Origin: Hyphomonadaceae bacterium UBA7672
Lineage (GTDB): Bacteria > Pseudomonadota > Alphaproteobacteria > Caulobacterales > Hyphomonadaceae
Assembly: GCA_002483135.1 (NCBI GenBank)
Contig: DLHI01000002.1
Span: 141,459-205,458, forward strand
Direction of reading: 5' to 3'
Length of the DNA: 64,000 bases
Shown here: one piece after another, positions 16,959 through 26,215 of the stretch
How positions within the stretch are numbered: position 1 is the stretch's first letter
Layout of the letters: the number at the start of each line of letters is the position of its first letter
Notes under the pieces: model-generated
Told to the model about the DNA's origin: nothing
The model's database searches: none
The model's input: the letters and a program-made list of their open reading frames with translations, nothing else
Made by a program: the position numbers and the translations under genes

Positions 16959-18553
16959 CCCTGCGCTGACGCAAACAAGTCTTTTGCGGCCGGATAGTCG
17001 GGCTTTCCGTTCGGAGCGCGCGGAACTTGCGCGACAATGTGCAGGCGTCGCGGGGCCTTGTAGTGGCTGAGGCGGCTGCGGACATGGTCGATCAGCTCTT
17101 CCGGGGTGGCGTGTGCGCCGGGCTCAAGCGAGACGACAGCGGCGACGGACTGGCCGAAGCGATCATCGGCCAGGCCGAAGACAAGCGCGTCGAAGACCTT
17201 CGCGTGCGTTTTGAGGCCTTCTTCGACTTCTTCCGGATAGATTTTCTCACCGCCTGAATTGATGCAGTGGCTGCCGCGACCGAGGAGGCGGATGCTGCCG
17301 TCAGCGGAGACAGTGGCGTGGTCGCCGGAGATGAGATGACGAACGCCGTTGATGTTCACATAGGTGCGCGCCGTCTTTTCGGGGTCCTTGTAGTAGCCGA
17401 GCGGCAGGTTGCCCCATTTGGCGACGAGGCCGACTTCGCCGGACCCTGGGGCGATGGGGGTGAAGTCGCTGGCGCGGACAACGATGGTGTTCGGCGCGTC
17501 GAAGCGGCCTTCGCCGGGCTTCATGTCGCGCGTCGTCATCTGGACGCCCAGACCGGTGGCTTCCGATGCCCCGAAGCTGTCGAACAGCAGCACGTCCGGC
17601 ATGAATTCGAACAGTCCCTGCTTTACCTCTGGGCTCCACATCATACCGCTGGACGTGATCGTGCGCATGGCGCGGACATCGTAGCGCGCGGGATTGGCGC
17701 GGAGCGCATCAAGCATCGGCCTGGCGAAGGCGTCGCCGACGATGGCCAAGCCAGCGGTGGCGTGGCGAGTCATGGCGTCCAGGGCTGCGGGCGGATTGAA
17801 GCCGGGCGTGCGGGTGAGGACGATGGGCGCGCCTTTGGACAGCGCGTTGAAGCCGGTGAACATGCCGGTGCCGTGCATGAGCGGCGGGGCGATGTAGACG
17901 GGAGCGCGGCCTTCGCCGCTACGGATCTGCGCCTGCAGCGCTTCGAGCGTGGCGGGAGGCTCCATGCCGAGCACAGGCGCGCGGCCGGCGGCGAGGACAT
18001 CCCACCATATATTGCTTGGCCACATGACGCCCTTGGGCATGCCGGTGGTGCCGCCGGTGTAGAGGAGGAACATGTCCTCGGGGGAGCGCTTGATGTTCAG
18101 CCTTGATCCGTCGCCGAGGGTGAGATCGTCCAGAAAAGCGAAGCCTTCAACTCGGGTGTAAGCGCTGATCCATAGTCTGACGCGGGGCATGCGCGGCTTC
18201 AGTGCGCGTGCATTGTCGGCGTACTCGCTGTCGAAGACGACAACTTCGGCGTCGCTGTTGTCGAACAGGTAGGCGAGTTCGTCCGGCCCGTAGCGGTAGT
18301 TCACATTGACGGGCGTGAGGCGCGCCTTGAGGGCGGCGACAAAGGCGAGCGGATAGGCCGGGCCGTTGCGCATGTATTGCGCGACCTTGGCGCCGTGAGC
18401 GAGACCGGCGGCTTGAAGCGCGCGGGCGAGCGCGTTTGACGTAGCGGAAAACTGACCCCAGCTGATCGTATCGCCATCGCAGAAGATGGCCGGGTCATCG
18501 GGTCGAACAGCCTCTGCCACCGCATCGAAGACATCCCCGTAGCCAAAGGACAT
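16955..18553 (-). CDS. Acyl-CoA synthetase (AMP-forming)
   Basis: Activates a carboxylic acid to its acyl-CoA through an acyl-adenylate. The 532-residue ANL-family protein has the P-loop-like LLYTGGTTGMPKGVMW, the YKDPEKTARTYVNINGVRHLISGDHATV region with the hinge Asp, the GRGSHCINSGGEKIYPEEVE motif and C-terminal APNGKPDYPAAK carrying the catalytic Lys. It resembles FadD3/FadD19-like ligases annotated for fatty or sterol side-chain acids. The substrate cannot be inferred from this region. Confidence 0.92.
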   Translation of the reverse strand: MSFGYGDVFDAVAEAVRPDDPAIFCDGDTISWGQFSATSNALARALQAAGLAHGAKVAQYMRNGPAYPLAFVAALKARLTPVNVNYRYGPDELAYLFDNSDAEVVVFDSEYADNARALKPRMPRVRLWISAYTRVEGFAFLDDLTLGDGSRLNIKRSPEDMFLLYTGGTTGMPKGVMWPSNIWWDVLAAGRAPVLGMEPPATLEALQAQIRSGEGRAPVYIAPPLMHGTGMFTGFNALSKGAPIVLTRTPGFNPPAALDAMTRHATAGLAIVGDAFARPMLDALRANPARYDVRAMRTITSSGMMWSPEVKQGLFEFMPDVLLFDSFGASEATGLGVQMTTRDMKPGEGRFDAPNTIVVRASDFTPIAPGSGEVGLVAKWGNLPLGYYKDPEKTARTYVNINGVRHLISGDHATVSADGSIRLLGRGSHCINSGGEKIYPEEVEEGLKTHAKVFDALVFGLADDRFGQSVAAVVSLEPGAHATPEELIDHVRSRLSHYKAPRRLHIVAQVPRAPNGKPDYPAAKDLFASAQG

Positions 18554-18681
18554 TGGGCTCGCTCCGCTATTTGCGCTGGGAGCCTAGCGCCGTGAAGGCG
18601 CGGCTGCATCAAGATTGTGCGGACTAGCCGTGCGCGTGCTTCGGGCGCTAATTGGAAGCGCAACATGTGCCGGAGCGATTG

Positions 18682-19665
18682 ATGAGCAAGACACGCGAGA
18701 TCCATCTTGTCCGTCGCCCGAACGGCATTCTGGCGCTGGCGGATTTTTCTGTTGCGGAAGCGAACGTCCCGGCGACGGGTGATGGCGAGGTCAAAGTTCA
18801 AACCCTGATCATGTCGGTCGACCCCTACATGCGAACTCGGTTGAATGCGGACCAGGCGTTAAATGCGCCGCTGCTGGGCGGGGGCATCGGGCGCGTGGTG
18901 GAGTCGCGCAATCCGAAATTCCAGGAAGGCCAGCTTGTGCGGCAGGGTGTGGGGTTTCGCGAGGTGCATGTCACTGACGGGAAGGCGCTGTCGCCGCTGG
19001 TGCGCGACCCGGCCTTGCCGTTGTCGGTCTACATGCACGCGCTCGGCGGCACCGGCATCACGGCATATGGCGGGCTGCTGGAGATCGGCAAGTTGAAGGA
19101 TGGCGAGCAGGTGGTGGTATCGACCGCCGGAGGAGCAGTGGGATCGGTCGTGGCGCAGATCGCGAAGATCAAGGGATGTCATGTCGTCGGCTTGACGGGG
19201 ACGGACGAGAAGGCGGCGTGGCTACGCGATGTTGCCCGGCTGGATGCGGTGATCAACTACAAGACGCAGAACCTTCCAGACGCGCTGAAGGCGGCGGCGC
19301 CGAAGGGGATCGACGTCTACTTCGAGAATGTCGGCGGGGCGCAGCTGGATGCCGCGCTGCCGCTGATGAACGTGCATGGCCGCGTGCCGGTGTGCGGGAT
19401 GATCTCGACCTACAATGGCGGCGGGGAGGGCGTGCGCAACCTGTTCAACATGATCTACAAGCGCGTACGCATGGAGGGTTTCGTCGCCACCGACTTCGCG
19501 CATCTAAACGCGGCCTTCGTCTCCGACATGACCGGATGGCTGAAGGCCGGGAAGATCAAGTACGAAGAGACCGTGCTGAACGGGTTCGAGCGCGCGCCCG
19601 AGGCGCTGATCGGGCTGTTCGAGGGCAAAAACACCGGCAAGATGCTGATCCACGTTGCCGATTGA
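18682..19665 (+). CDS. NADP-dependent MDR-family oxidoreductase (LTB4 12-hydroxydehydrogenase / CurA-like)
   Basis: A medium-chain reductase that lacks the zinc site and typically reduces the double bond of alpha,beta-unsaturated ketones with NADPH. The 327-residue protein has the family start REIHLVRRPNG, SVDPYMRTR, the nucleotide-binding STAGGAVGSVVAQIAK, and FENVGG. The ATG at 18682 follows CGGAGCG at proper distance; the in-frame extension to 18652 is not needed. It is divergent from the acyl-CoA synthetase. Confidence 0.93.
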   Translation: MSKTREIHLVRRPNGILALADFSVAEANVPATGDGEVKVQTLIMSVDPYMRTRLNADQALNAPLLGGGIGRVVESRNPKFQEGQLVRQGVGFREVHVTDGKALSPLVRDPALPLSVYMHALGGTGITAYGGLLEIGKLKDGEQVVVSTAGGAVGSVVAQIAKIKGCHVVGLTGTDEKAAWLRDVARLDAVINYKTQNLPDALKAAAPKGIDVYFENVGGAQLDAALPLMNVHGRVPVCGMISTYNGGGEGVRNLFNMIYKRVRMEGFVATDFAHLNAAFVSDMTGWLKAGKIKYEETVLNGFERAPEALIGLFEGKNTGKMLIHVAD

Positions 19666-19806
19666 AGCTGGCTGGCGTGCGGCAAGGCAGGTGCAGAACG
19701 CGACGTAAAGGCTTCTGGTTCGCGTGGTGTTGATCGAAGCGGATGTGCAAAGCCGTGGCGTTGGCCATTGCGATGGCTAGTGTCGGCGTCAAAGCGGAGA
19801 CGCCAG

Positions 19807-20622
19807 ATGACTCATGCGGACGATCCTGATCGCAGGAAGATGCTGAAGCTTGGGGCCGCCAGCGCGGCAGCCATCGGGCTTGTTCCGTCGGCGCTTGCAC
19901 AGGGAGCGAGCACAGTGAGACCCAGCCGCGTTCGGCACTATGTGATTGCAGCGAAGGACCTCGATGCGACGTGCGGCGAACTCAATCGCATGCTCGATGT
20001 CGAGCCTGTGGCGAAAGAGCCGGGCAATGAGCCGACGCTGGCGTTCGGCTTCCGCACCCGGATGATACGTGTGGGAACGACGCTGATCGAGGTCGTCTCG
20101 CCTATCCGCGAGAAACACCAGCTGCAGGATTTCTTCGTCGAGCGTGGCGGTGATGGCGGCTTCATGGTCGTCATGCAGACCTATGACGATACTGCGCTGC
20201 TGGCGCGGGCGGCGGCGGCAAACCACAAACTGGCCTTCGAGATTCCCAACTTCATGGGCCAGCACCTGATGCAGTTCGACTACAAGACGTTCGGCACGCG
20301 GTTCGAGTTCTACAAGTACACGCCGGAGGACAACTGGTGGGGTAACCCGCTGCACGGCGCCTACAACGACCCGAAGGCTGCGGAGGACATTACGGGGGCC
20401 GAGGTTGCGGTGGAGAATCCTGCGGCCATCGCGGCGACGGCGGCGAGCATGTTCCTTGGCAAGCAGGACGGCGCTAGCGTGACTTTCATCGACCGGCGGA
20501 TCGATTTCGTCGAGCCCGTGGGCAAGGCGCGGGGGCTTACGGCGATCTACCTGAAAGCGCGCGATCGTGGCCGGGCTGGCGAGAAGGTCAACGTTGCAAA
20601 TGTCGAGTTCCGGTTCGTCTGA
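19807..20622 (+). CDS. Exported VOC-family (glyoxalase-like) protein
   Basis: A 271-residue protein with a twin-arginine-like signal (DRRKMLKLGAASAAAIGLVPSALAQ) and a vicinal-oxygen-chelate fold. VPS-type repeats begin at RVRHYVIAAKDLDATCGELNRML, with EVVSPI and later FEFYKYTPEDNWW. The segment after residue 190 reads as a second half-domain. These domains bind a metal and act on small organics, but the substrate is unknown. The start at 19807 is chosen to give the signal peptide directly. Codon use looks like the neighbours. Confidence 0.8.
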   Translation: MTHADDPDRRKMLKLGAASAAAIGLVPSALAQGASTVRPSRVRHYVIAAKDLDATCGELNRMLDVEPVAKEPGNEPTLAFGFRTRMIRVGTTLIEVVSPIREKHQLQDFFVERGGDGGFMVVMQTYDDTALLARAAAANHKLAFEIPNFMGQHLMQFDYKTFGTRFEFYKYTPEDNWWGNPLHGAYNDPKAAEDITGAEVAVENPAAIAATAASMFLGKQDGASVTFIDRRIDFVEPVGKARGLTAIYLKARDRGRAGEKVNVANVEFRFV

Positions 20623-20647
20623 AGAAGCGCTCAACGCGTAGCGTCGA

Positions 20648-22303
20648 TCAGCGCGTCGGACTCATGGTCTGGTAGCGCACGGTGAGTGTTTCGTTCGCCG
20701 GAACGGTGAGACGGAAGATCGGCCGGCCGTTCTTCTGTCCATAGGGCGCATCCGCGCGCACGATTTCGGAGCCGCCGGGCAGGTAGAGCCGCACTTCGAC
20801 CATCACCTCGTATGGCCGCGCATTGCTAACCTCGATGCGGTTGATCTGATCGAGCTTGCGCGAGCCGGCGTTGATCTTGGGAACAACCTGCAGCAGCGGG
20901 CCCAGGGGAAGGCTGCGCTCGGGCGTCAGCGTTCTGCTTTCGAGGACCTGGCGGGCCTGGACGTCGGCGCCGCCGGCGAACTCGAATTCGGTTTCCTCGT
21001 CGATGGTCAGATCGCGCAATGTGGTCTGTCCCGCGAGCAGGCGACGTGTCGCCGGGGCTTCACCCACCATCTCGAACATCTGGACGCGGCCCTGAGGCAG
21101 AGGCAGGCCGAGATTGCTGTCCTTGTCGTTCTTCGTGCGGAGAACGAGCGGGATGGGCGTAAAGTTGGTCGAGTAATTGCTTGAGAAATTGATCTCGTAG
21201 ACGCGCGCGATCGGCACATCCGCACGGTCGAACATGCGGACCTGCTTGGCCTGGCGGCTGAGGACCGAGACACGCTCCGGCACGCGATAGAGTTTGAGGT
21301 CGCCGAGTTCTTCCTGGATTACCTCGACGGCCATGGCCGCGTCCTGCATCTCTGCGGCCGGCGGCGGGGCCGGCATCGCCATGGCCATGCGTGAACCCGT
21401 GACGACCACCGAGTCGTAGTCGCTCTCCTTGGAGAAGAAATAGCTCGGTTCGTAGTCGCTGGTCGAACCGCGCGGCCAGCATTGCGCGAAGATCGGCCCG
21501 CCCATGTCGATCGGTTCGATCTGGCCGCTCTCGCGATTGAGCTTGCCGGCGACGATCTGGACGCGCGCGTTCTCGAAGCTGACGCCATTGCCGTTGGCGA
21601 GCGTGATCCACGCGCCGACATCGAGCGTGTTGGAGCCAGGCGTGCGGACGACGACATAATCAGCCGCCCAGTCGAAGCCGCGCGCAAGGTAGGATAGTTG
21701 AATGACCGCCTCGGTCGGCTGTGTCACGCGGGTGCGGATGGAGAGGGTGGGCGTGGAGGAGAGGCCGGAGGCGCTCTCCTCGAATGATACGGTTTCGGAC
21801 AGACCCGAGCAGCGAAGCCCTTCGATGCCCTCGGGAGTCTCCAGCACCACGCCGTTCTCGCCTCCACGAATCGTGGCCGTCGTGCGCGTGGTGACGCCGG
21901 TCTTCGGGTCTGTTCGCACAAGTTGCACGCGGCCATCCTGTCCGGCGGCCGCTTCGACAAGCGCCGACGGGCTGAGCAGCTTGGCGTCACGGTTCTTCTC
22001 GATGACGCCGGCAGCAAGGCCGGTGACGATGGCGGAGACAGGCTCGATGCCATCGGCTACGCCCTCGAAGCGCAGCGTCTGTTCGCCCGGCTGGAGCACG
22101 ACGCGACGGGATTCCGTGATCAGCGCGAAGCCGCCGAGATAATCCAGATCAAAGCCGCCCTCGTCGCGGTCGGGGTCGCGGTAGACGGTGACCGATACAT
22201 CGAAGGCGGGGCCAGCCGTGACGGTCTGCGCCTGCGCCGCCAGCGGCGCGCAGGCCAGCGCGAGGCAAGCCAGGCTCAACTGATGGGGACGGAGCGACCA
22301 CAT
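20648..22303 (-). CDS. DUF4139 family exported protein (second of pair)
   Basis: A 551-residue exported protein with a signal peptide (about residues 1-26, ending ALAAQAQ-like) and a DUF4139 domain: LSYLARGFDWAADYVV in the middle and the C-terminal KINAGSRKLDQINRIEVSNARPYEVMVEVRLYLPGGSEIV region. The family is related to mucoidy-inhibitor MuiA-like proteins; no activity is established. It starts 11 bases after the stop of the upstream paralogue, so the two are cotranscribed. A TTG at 22318 could extend it by five residues. Confidence 0.85.
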   Translation of the reverse strand: MWSLRPHQLSLACLALACAPLAAQAQTVTAGPAFDVSVTVYRDPDRDEGGFDLDYLGGFALITESRRVVLQPGEQTLRFEGVADGIEPVSAIVTGLAAGVIEKNRDAKLLSPSALVEAAAGQDGRVQLVRTDPKTGVTTRTTATIRGGENGVVLETPEGIEGLRCSGLSETVSFEESASGLSSTPTLSIRTRVTQPTEAVIQLSYLARGFDWAADYVVVRTPGSNTLDVGAWITLANGNGVSFENARVQIVAGKLNRESGQIEPIDMGGPIFAQCWPRGSTSDYEPSYFFSKESDYDSVVVTGSRMAMAMPAPPPAAEMQDAAMAVEVIQEELGDLKLYRVPERVSVLSRQAKQVRMFDRADVPIARVYEINFSSNYSTNFTPIPLVLRTKNDKDSNLGLPLPQGRVQMFEMVGEAPATRRLLAGQTTLRDLTIDEETEFEFAGGADVQARQVLESRTLTPERSLPLGPLLQVVPKINAGSRKLDQINRIEVSNARPYEVMVEVRLYLPGGSEIVRADAPYGQKNGRPIFRLTVPANETLTVRYQTMSPTR

Positions 22304-22314
22304 GGCGTCTCGCC

Positions 22315-23712
22315 TCAATAGGCGGATTCAAAGACTGCAGTGACGACCGTCTCGCCGTTGGCCGGAACCGTAACGACCCATTCAGCCACGTCCGCATTGG
22401 GCCGCGTGCTGGGTTGGCTTTCGGCTTCGATCCGGGTGTCGCCCCAGAGGCCGTCCTGCTGCAGCGTGACCTTTACTTCACGCGGGGTGGCGTTGGTGAT
22501 GGTGTACTTCATCGAAGTGCGCCAGCGGCGGACGCCGTCGCGCTCGCGCTTCTCGACAACGGGTTTCACCTTGACGTCGAATGCGTCGCCCGTGGCGAGC
22601 GAGAGCGTGGATCCCATCGGCGTGTGATCGATGCGGCTTTCGCCGATGAATTGCGGATCGCCCTGCTTGTCGCGGATGTAGAAGCGCAGGACGCCGGCGG
22701 GCAGCTGGTCGCCCAGGCCCTTCGCTGCGCCGGTGTTGAAGCGGTAGACGGTCTTGGCGCTTTGCGGATCTTCGAGGGTGCCGAGCCAGTAGTTGCGGAA
22801 CTCGTAGCCGTGCTCAGCGGGAACGCCGTGCACGTCGAGGAATGAGACCTGCTTGGTCTGCATGTTCGCGATCGTTGTGCGCTCGGGCAGCGGGTAGAGA
22901 TAGAAATCGCCGAGGCGCTCGCGGTCGCCCGACTCCGTGCCGGCCTGCGGCATCTGGGGACGCGGGGGCTGAGGGCGATATTGCTGCTGACCATACTGGT
23001 CGGCGCGGAGCGGCGAGCCGGCCACAAGCGTTGTGTCGGCGTTGTCGTAGGTCGTGCCGCTGGAATTGGTGAGCGTGACCCAGCCCTGCACGTCGAGCTT
23101 GGACGTGGTGTCGTCGAACAGCGCGACGTAGTCCGCGCTCCAGCCAAGGCCGCCGGTGAGGTAGTTGAGTGTCACCGGGCGATTGCCGCGCCTGTCGCCA
23201 TTCACGGTGACCGAGAGGGTGGGCTTCGAGCGCAGATTCTCTGGCACCTTGTCGAAGATCACGCGGACGGGAAGGCCATCGTCGCGCAGGACTTCGATGC
23301 GGTTGCCGATCTTGAGGACCACGCCGTTGTTGGTGGCCAGCACTTCGGCGCGCTCGCGCGTCTCGGCGCCGGTGGCGGGATTTACGCGGATGATGGTGAT
23401 CGTGGTGCCGACGGCCTTTTCCATCAGCTTGGCAGGGGTCAGCAGGTCGAAATCAAAATTCTGTTCGACAATCCCAACGCCAGTGGCTGTGAGCGAAACC
23501 GTCTCGGGCCGGATCTCGCCGGACACGCCCGGGAATTCGAGGCGCTGGCGGCCGCCGGCGATCTCGATGTCGCGCTTGTCCTGCACGAGAGCGAGGTTGT
23601 CGTTATAGATGGTGATAGCGAGTTGCTGGCCCTGCTGCGCGAAGGCGGCTGGCGCCAGAAGCGCAATGCTGAGCGCTGCGCCCGACACGGCTGCGATAAA
23701 GGTCGATCTCAT
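22315..23712 (-). CDS. DUF4139 family exported protein (first of pair)
   Basis: A 465-residue protein with a clear Sec signal (MRSTFIAAVSGAALSIALLAPAAFAQ) and the DUF4139 layout: N-terminal strand-rich region LAITIYNDNLALVQDKRDIEI, LNYLTGGLGWSADYVALF, and the C-terminal immunoglobulin-like part with RWRTSMKYTITNATPREVKVTL. GGGGAGG sits upstream of the ATG at 23712. The residues around GWSADYV are shared with the downstream paralogue, which points to tandem duplication. Function unknown; probably a cell-envelope protein. Confidence 0.88.
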   Translation of the reverse strand: MRSTFIAAVSGAALSIALLAPAAFAQQGQQLAITIYNDNLALVQDKRDIEIAGGRQRLEFPGVSGEIRPETVSLTATGVGIVEQNFDFDLLTPAKLMEKAVGTTITIIRVNPATGAETRERAEVLATNNGVVLKIGNRIEVLRDDGLPVRVIFDKVPENLRSKPTLSVTVNGDRRGNRPVTLNYLTGGLGWSADYVALFDDTTSKLDVQGWVTLTNSSGTTYDNADTTLVAGSPLRADQYGQQQYRPQPPRPQMPQAGTESGDRERLGDFYLYPLPERTTIANMQTKQVSFLDVHGVPAEHGYEFRNYWLGTLEDPQSAKTVYRFNTGAAKGLGDQLPAGVLRFYIRDKQGDPQFIGESRIDHTPMGSTLSLATGDAFDVKVKPVVEKRERDGVRRWRTSMKYTITNATPREVKVTLQQDGLWGDTRIEAESQPSTRPNADVAEWVVTVPANGETVVTAVFESAY

Positions 23713-23772
23713 GTGGTCCTCCCCACGTTTGAGGATGAGACTAGACCGACTGGAAGGGCGCGGAAATGGGGC

Positions 23773-23802
23773 GGCCGCGCGAAAGATGCAGTTCGCGCGG
23801 CC
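23773..23802. terminator. Perfect 11-bp hairpin between tyrS and the DUF4139 pair
   Basis: Arms 23773-23783 (GGCCGCGCGAA) and 23792-23802 pair perfectly with an 8-base loop. It lies 34 bases after the tyrS stop on the minus strand. A T-run is missing, so it may slow or end transcription, protect the 3' end, or be a simple palindromic element. Confidence 0.5.
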
Positions 23803-23835
23803 TTATTCTGGTGGATGGCGTCCAGACTGCCCCGG

Positions 23836-25104
23836 TCAGACAGCCTTGATGCGCGCGTGACGCTTTTTCCCGACAGAGAGGCGGGCTGCGCCTTCCTCGT
23901 CGAGGGCGGATTCGCCAATCACGTGTGCCGCGTCCGTGATGGTCTCGCCGTTCAACTTGACGGCGTTGCCGGCAATCTGACGGCGCGCATCGCCTTTCGA
24001 ATCGACCAGTCCCGCCGCTAGCAGCGCGTCAACGACCGGATAGCCCGCCGCGAGCTTGGCGCGCTCGATCTCGACGGTGGGCATGCCTTCGCCGGTTCCG
24101 CCACCCTTGAAGACGGCTTCGGCGGCGGCGGCGGCCTTCTTCGCTTCTTCCTCGCCATGCAGCATTGCAGTTGCAACATCGGCAAGGCGTTTCTTGGCGT
24201 CGTTGATGGCGGCACCTTCAGCTTTTGCGTGTTCGCTGATTTCGCTTTCGGGAAGGTCAGTGAACAGGCGCATGAAGCGCACGACGTCGGCGTCCTCCGT
24301 GTTGCGCCAGAATTGCCAGTAGTCGTACGGCGAGCGCATGTCTGCATTGAGCCAGACGGCGCCATCGGCCGTCTTGCCCATCTTGCCGCCGGACGCGGTG
24401 GTGATCAGCGGCGTGGTGACTCCGAAGACCTGCACGTCGATGATGCGGCGCGTGAGGTCGATGCCGTTGACGATGTTGCCCCACTGGTCCGATCCGCCCA
24501 TCTGGATGCGGCAGTCGAAGCGGCGCGCGAGTTCCAGAAAGTCGTAGGACTGCAGCAGCATGTAGTTGAATTCGAGGAAGGTGTAGGGCTCCTCGTTGTC
24601 GAGGCGGCGGCGCACGGTTTCCTGCGCGATCATCTTGTTGATCGTGAAGTGCTTGCCGTAATCGCGGAGGAATTCGATCCACTTGATCTGGTCGAGCCAT
24701 TCGGCGTTGTCGACCATGATGGCGTCGGTGGGGTCGTCGCCGAATGTCAGGAACGGTTCGAAGTTCTTCTTGATGCCCGCCATGTTGCTGGCGATTTCCT
24801 CGGTGGTGAGGATGGGGCGGGACTTCTCCTTGTCGGTCGGATCGCCGATCTTGGTTGTGCCGCCGCCCATGAGAACGATGGGCTTGCCGCCGGCCTGCTG
24901 CAGGCGGCGCAGGTTCATGATCTGGACGAGCGAACCCACGTGCAGCGACTTCGCGGTGGCGTCGAAGCCGATATAGCCGCACGGCGGCACGGGGCCGGCG
25001 GCGTAAGCGTCGAGGCCTTTCTCATCTGTGATCTGGTAGACGTGGCCACGCGAAATCATTTCCCGCAGGAAGGCTGACTTCTGGGCGTTTGCGTCGAGGG
25101 TCAC
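23836..25104 (-). CDS. tyrS: Tyrosyl-tRNA synthetase
   Basis: Charges tRNA-Tyr. The 422-residue class I synthetase has the HIGH-type motif as HVGS (KSLHVGSLVQI), the tyrosine-binding region around QSYDFLELARRFDCRIQMGGSDQWGNI, the KMSKS-type loop as KMGKTADGAVW, and a C-terminal S4 RNA-binding domain (NAVKLNGETI). The start is GTG at 25104 with AAGGAG nine bases upstream. The 275-base leader holds no T-box; a large palindrome is present at 25283-25376. Confidence 0.96.
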   Translation of the reverse strand: MTLDANAQKSAFLREMISRGHVYQITDEKGLDAYAAGPVPPCGYIGFDATAKSLHVGSLVQIMNLRRLQQAGGKPIVLMGGGTTKIGDPTDKEKSRPILTTEEIASNMAGIKKNFEPFLTFGDDPTDAIMVDNAEWLDQIKWIEFLRDYGKHFTINKMIAQETVRRRLDNEEPYTFLEFNYMLLQSYDFLELARRFDCRIQMGGSDQWGNIVNGIDLTRRIIDVQVFGVTTPLITTASGGKMGKTADGAVWLNADMRSPYDYWQFWRNTEDADVVRFMRLFTDLPESEISEHAKAEGAAINDAKKRLADVATAMLHGEEEAKKAAAAAEAVFKGGGTGEGMPTVEIERAKLAAGYPVVDALLAAGLVDSKGDARRQIAGNAVKLNGETITDAAHVIGESALDEEGAARLSVGKKRHARIKAV

Positions 25105-25282
25105 TTGAGAGGCTCCTTAAGGGTCTGCCGACCGGAGGCCATCTCATATGCCGCCGGTTGGGCGGCATGCATGTTCGCACCGCCCGCTTATTTCAGCGTG
25201 CGGTAATAATACGCGGAGAGGGTGGCGCGGTGCGACATGGGAGCGTGATACGGGCGGAGACGGGGCGAGGTCAAGACAATCC

Positions 25283-25376
25283 GGGACCGCCGGGCGCCTG
25301 CCCGACAAGCGCGCGTCAGGGCGTGTCTCGACGTATCGGCTTGCGCCGATTTGCCGGGCAGGCGCCCGGCGGTCCC
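25283..25376. repeat. Perfect 22-bp inverted repeat upstream of tyrS
   Basis: Arms 25283-25304 and 25355-25376 are perfectly complementary, separated by 50 bases. The right arm (25353-25376) recurs without change at 60543-60566, so this is a dispersed repeat family. It lies between the divergent promoter side of tyrS and the end of the thioesterase gene. Confidence 0.72.
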
Positions 25377-25379
25377 AGC

Positions 25380-26174
25380 TTACCGCCGCCTTTGCGCCAG
25401 CGCGGCGCAGGACGAGATGCCGATCGGCCCTTGCGTATCGTGCAGCCTGCAATGGCCTACGGCGATGCCGTCTGCGCTTTGGTGGTCGACGACTTCGTAG
25501 CCGATCCATTCGCCGACAGGCTGGCGATGCAGGTAGAGCGTCACGTCGGAGTTGATGAAGTCGAGGCCGGTTTCGGCGCCGTTGGCGATGGGGCTGGTGT
25601 AGTCGACGCCGGTCGCGACGCGGCTGAAGGGCGTGTAGGGCTCGCCGCCGACCAGCGGACGCACTTCGCGCAGCCAGGTGCGGCGCGGGCCGGGTGCGCG
25701 CAGGTCGTTGGCGACGACGAGACCGGGCGGGAGGATGGGGCGCATTTCCCATCTGTCGGTGAACGGCTTTGAGGGAGGCGGAACCTGATCTGGCGGCGGG
25801 GCGTCCCACGGGGCTTGCGACCAGACGGGCGCTTCGGGTTGCCGGCCACGGCGAAGCAGCTGGCAAGAGGCGCGGGCGGACGACACGCCGCCCGAGAATA
25901 GCTCGGCTTCGACAACCTTGATCCGGCCGCCCTGCCGCACAATCCGCGTTGTGACGGTGAGAGGCGATAGATCCGGCAGGCGATAGAGGTCGGCGGTGAG
26001 GCGCGCGGGCTGGAAGTCCGGCTCGCCGTACTGCTGCTCGATCACATGCGCGAACAGTCCGATCATCACACGCGCATGAAGATTGCCGCCCTCGCGCCAC
26101 CAGCCATTGGCTTTCATGGTGGGCGTGTAGGCATCGCCATCGCGATGGAGAAAGGGTTCGGGCGTCTCGGTCAT
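25380..26174 (-). CDS. Thioesterase family protein (TesB-like hotdog fold)
   Basis: A 264-residue protein with two tandem hotdog halves, as in acyl-CoA thioesterase II. The first half shows the helix PTMKANGWWREGGNLHARVMIGLFAHVIEQQ and the strand segment TRIVRQGGRIKVVEAELF; the second carries VATGVDYTSPIANGAETGLDFINSDVTLYLHRQP. These enzymes hydrolyse acyl-CoA. The catalytic Asp/Gln/Thr triad was not assigned with certainty. The ATG at 26174 lacks a strong Shine-Dalgarno sequence. Confidence 0.82.
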   Translation of the reverse strand: MTETPEPFLHRDGDAYTPTMKANGWWREGGNLHARVMIGLFAHVIEQQYGEPDFQPARLTADLYRLPDLSPLTVTTRIVRQGGRIKVVEAELFSGGVSSARASCQLLRRGRQPEAPVWSQAPWDAPPPDQVPPPSKPFTDRWEMRPILPPGLVVANDLRAPGPRRTWLREVRPLVGGEPYTPFSRVATGVDYTSPIANGAETGLDFINSDVTLYLHRQPVGEWIGYEVVDHQSADGIAVGHCRLHDTQGPIGISSCAALAQRRR

Positions 26175-26215
26175 GGCGGCGACAGATGCCCGACACGCAG
26201 GCGCATCGCAAGCGT

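Noticed and set aside
25105..25282. T-box leader of tyrS
   Set aside because: No T-box consensus, specifier loop or terminator is seen; such leaders are not expected in this class of bacteria.
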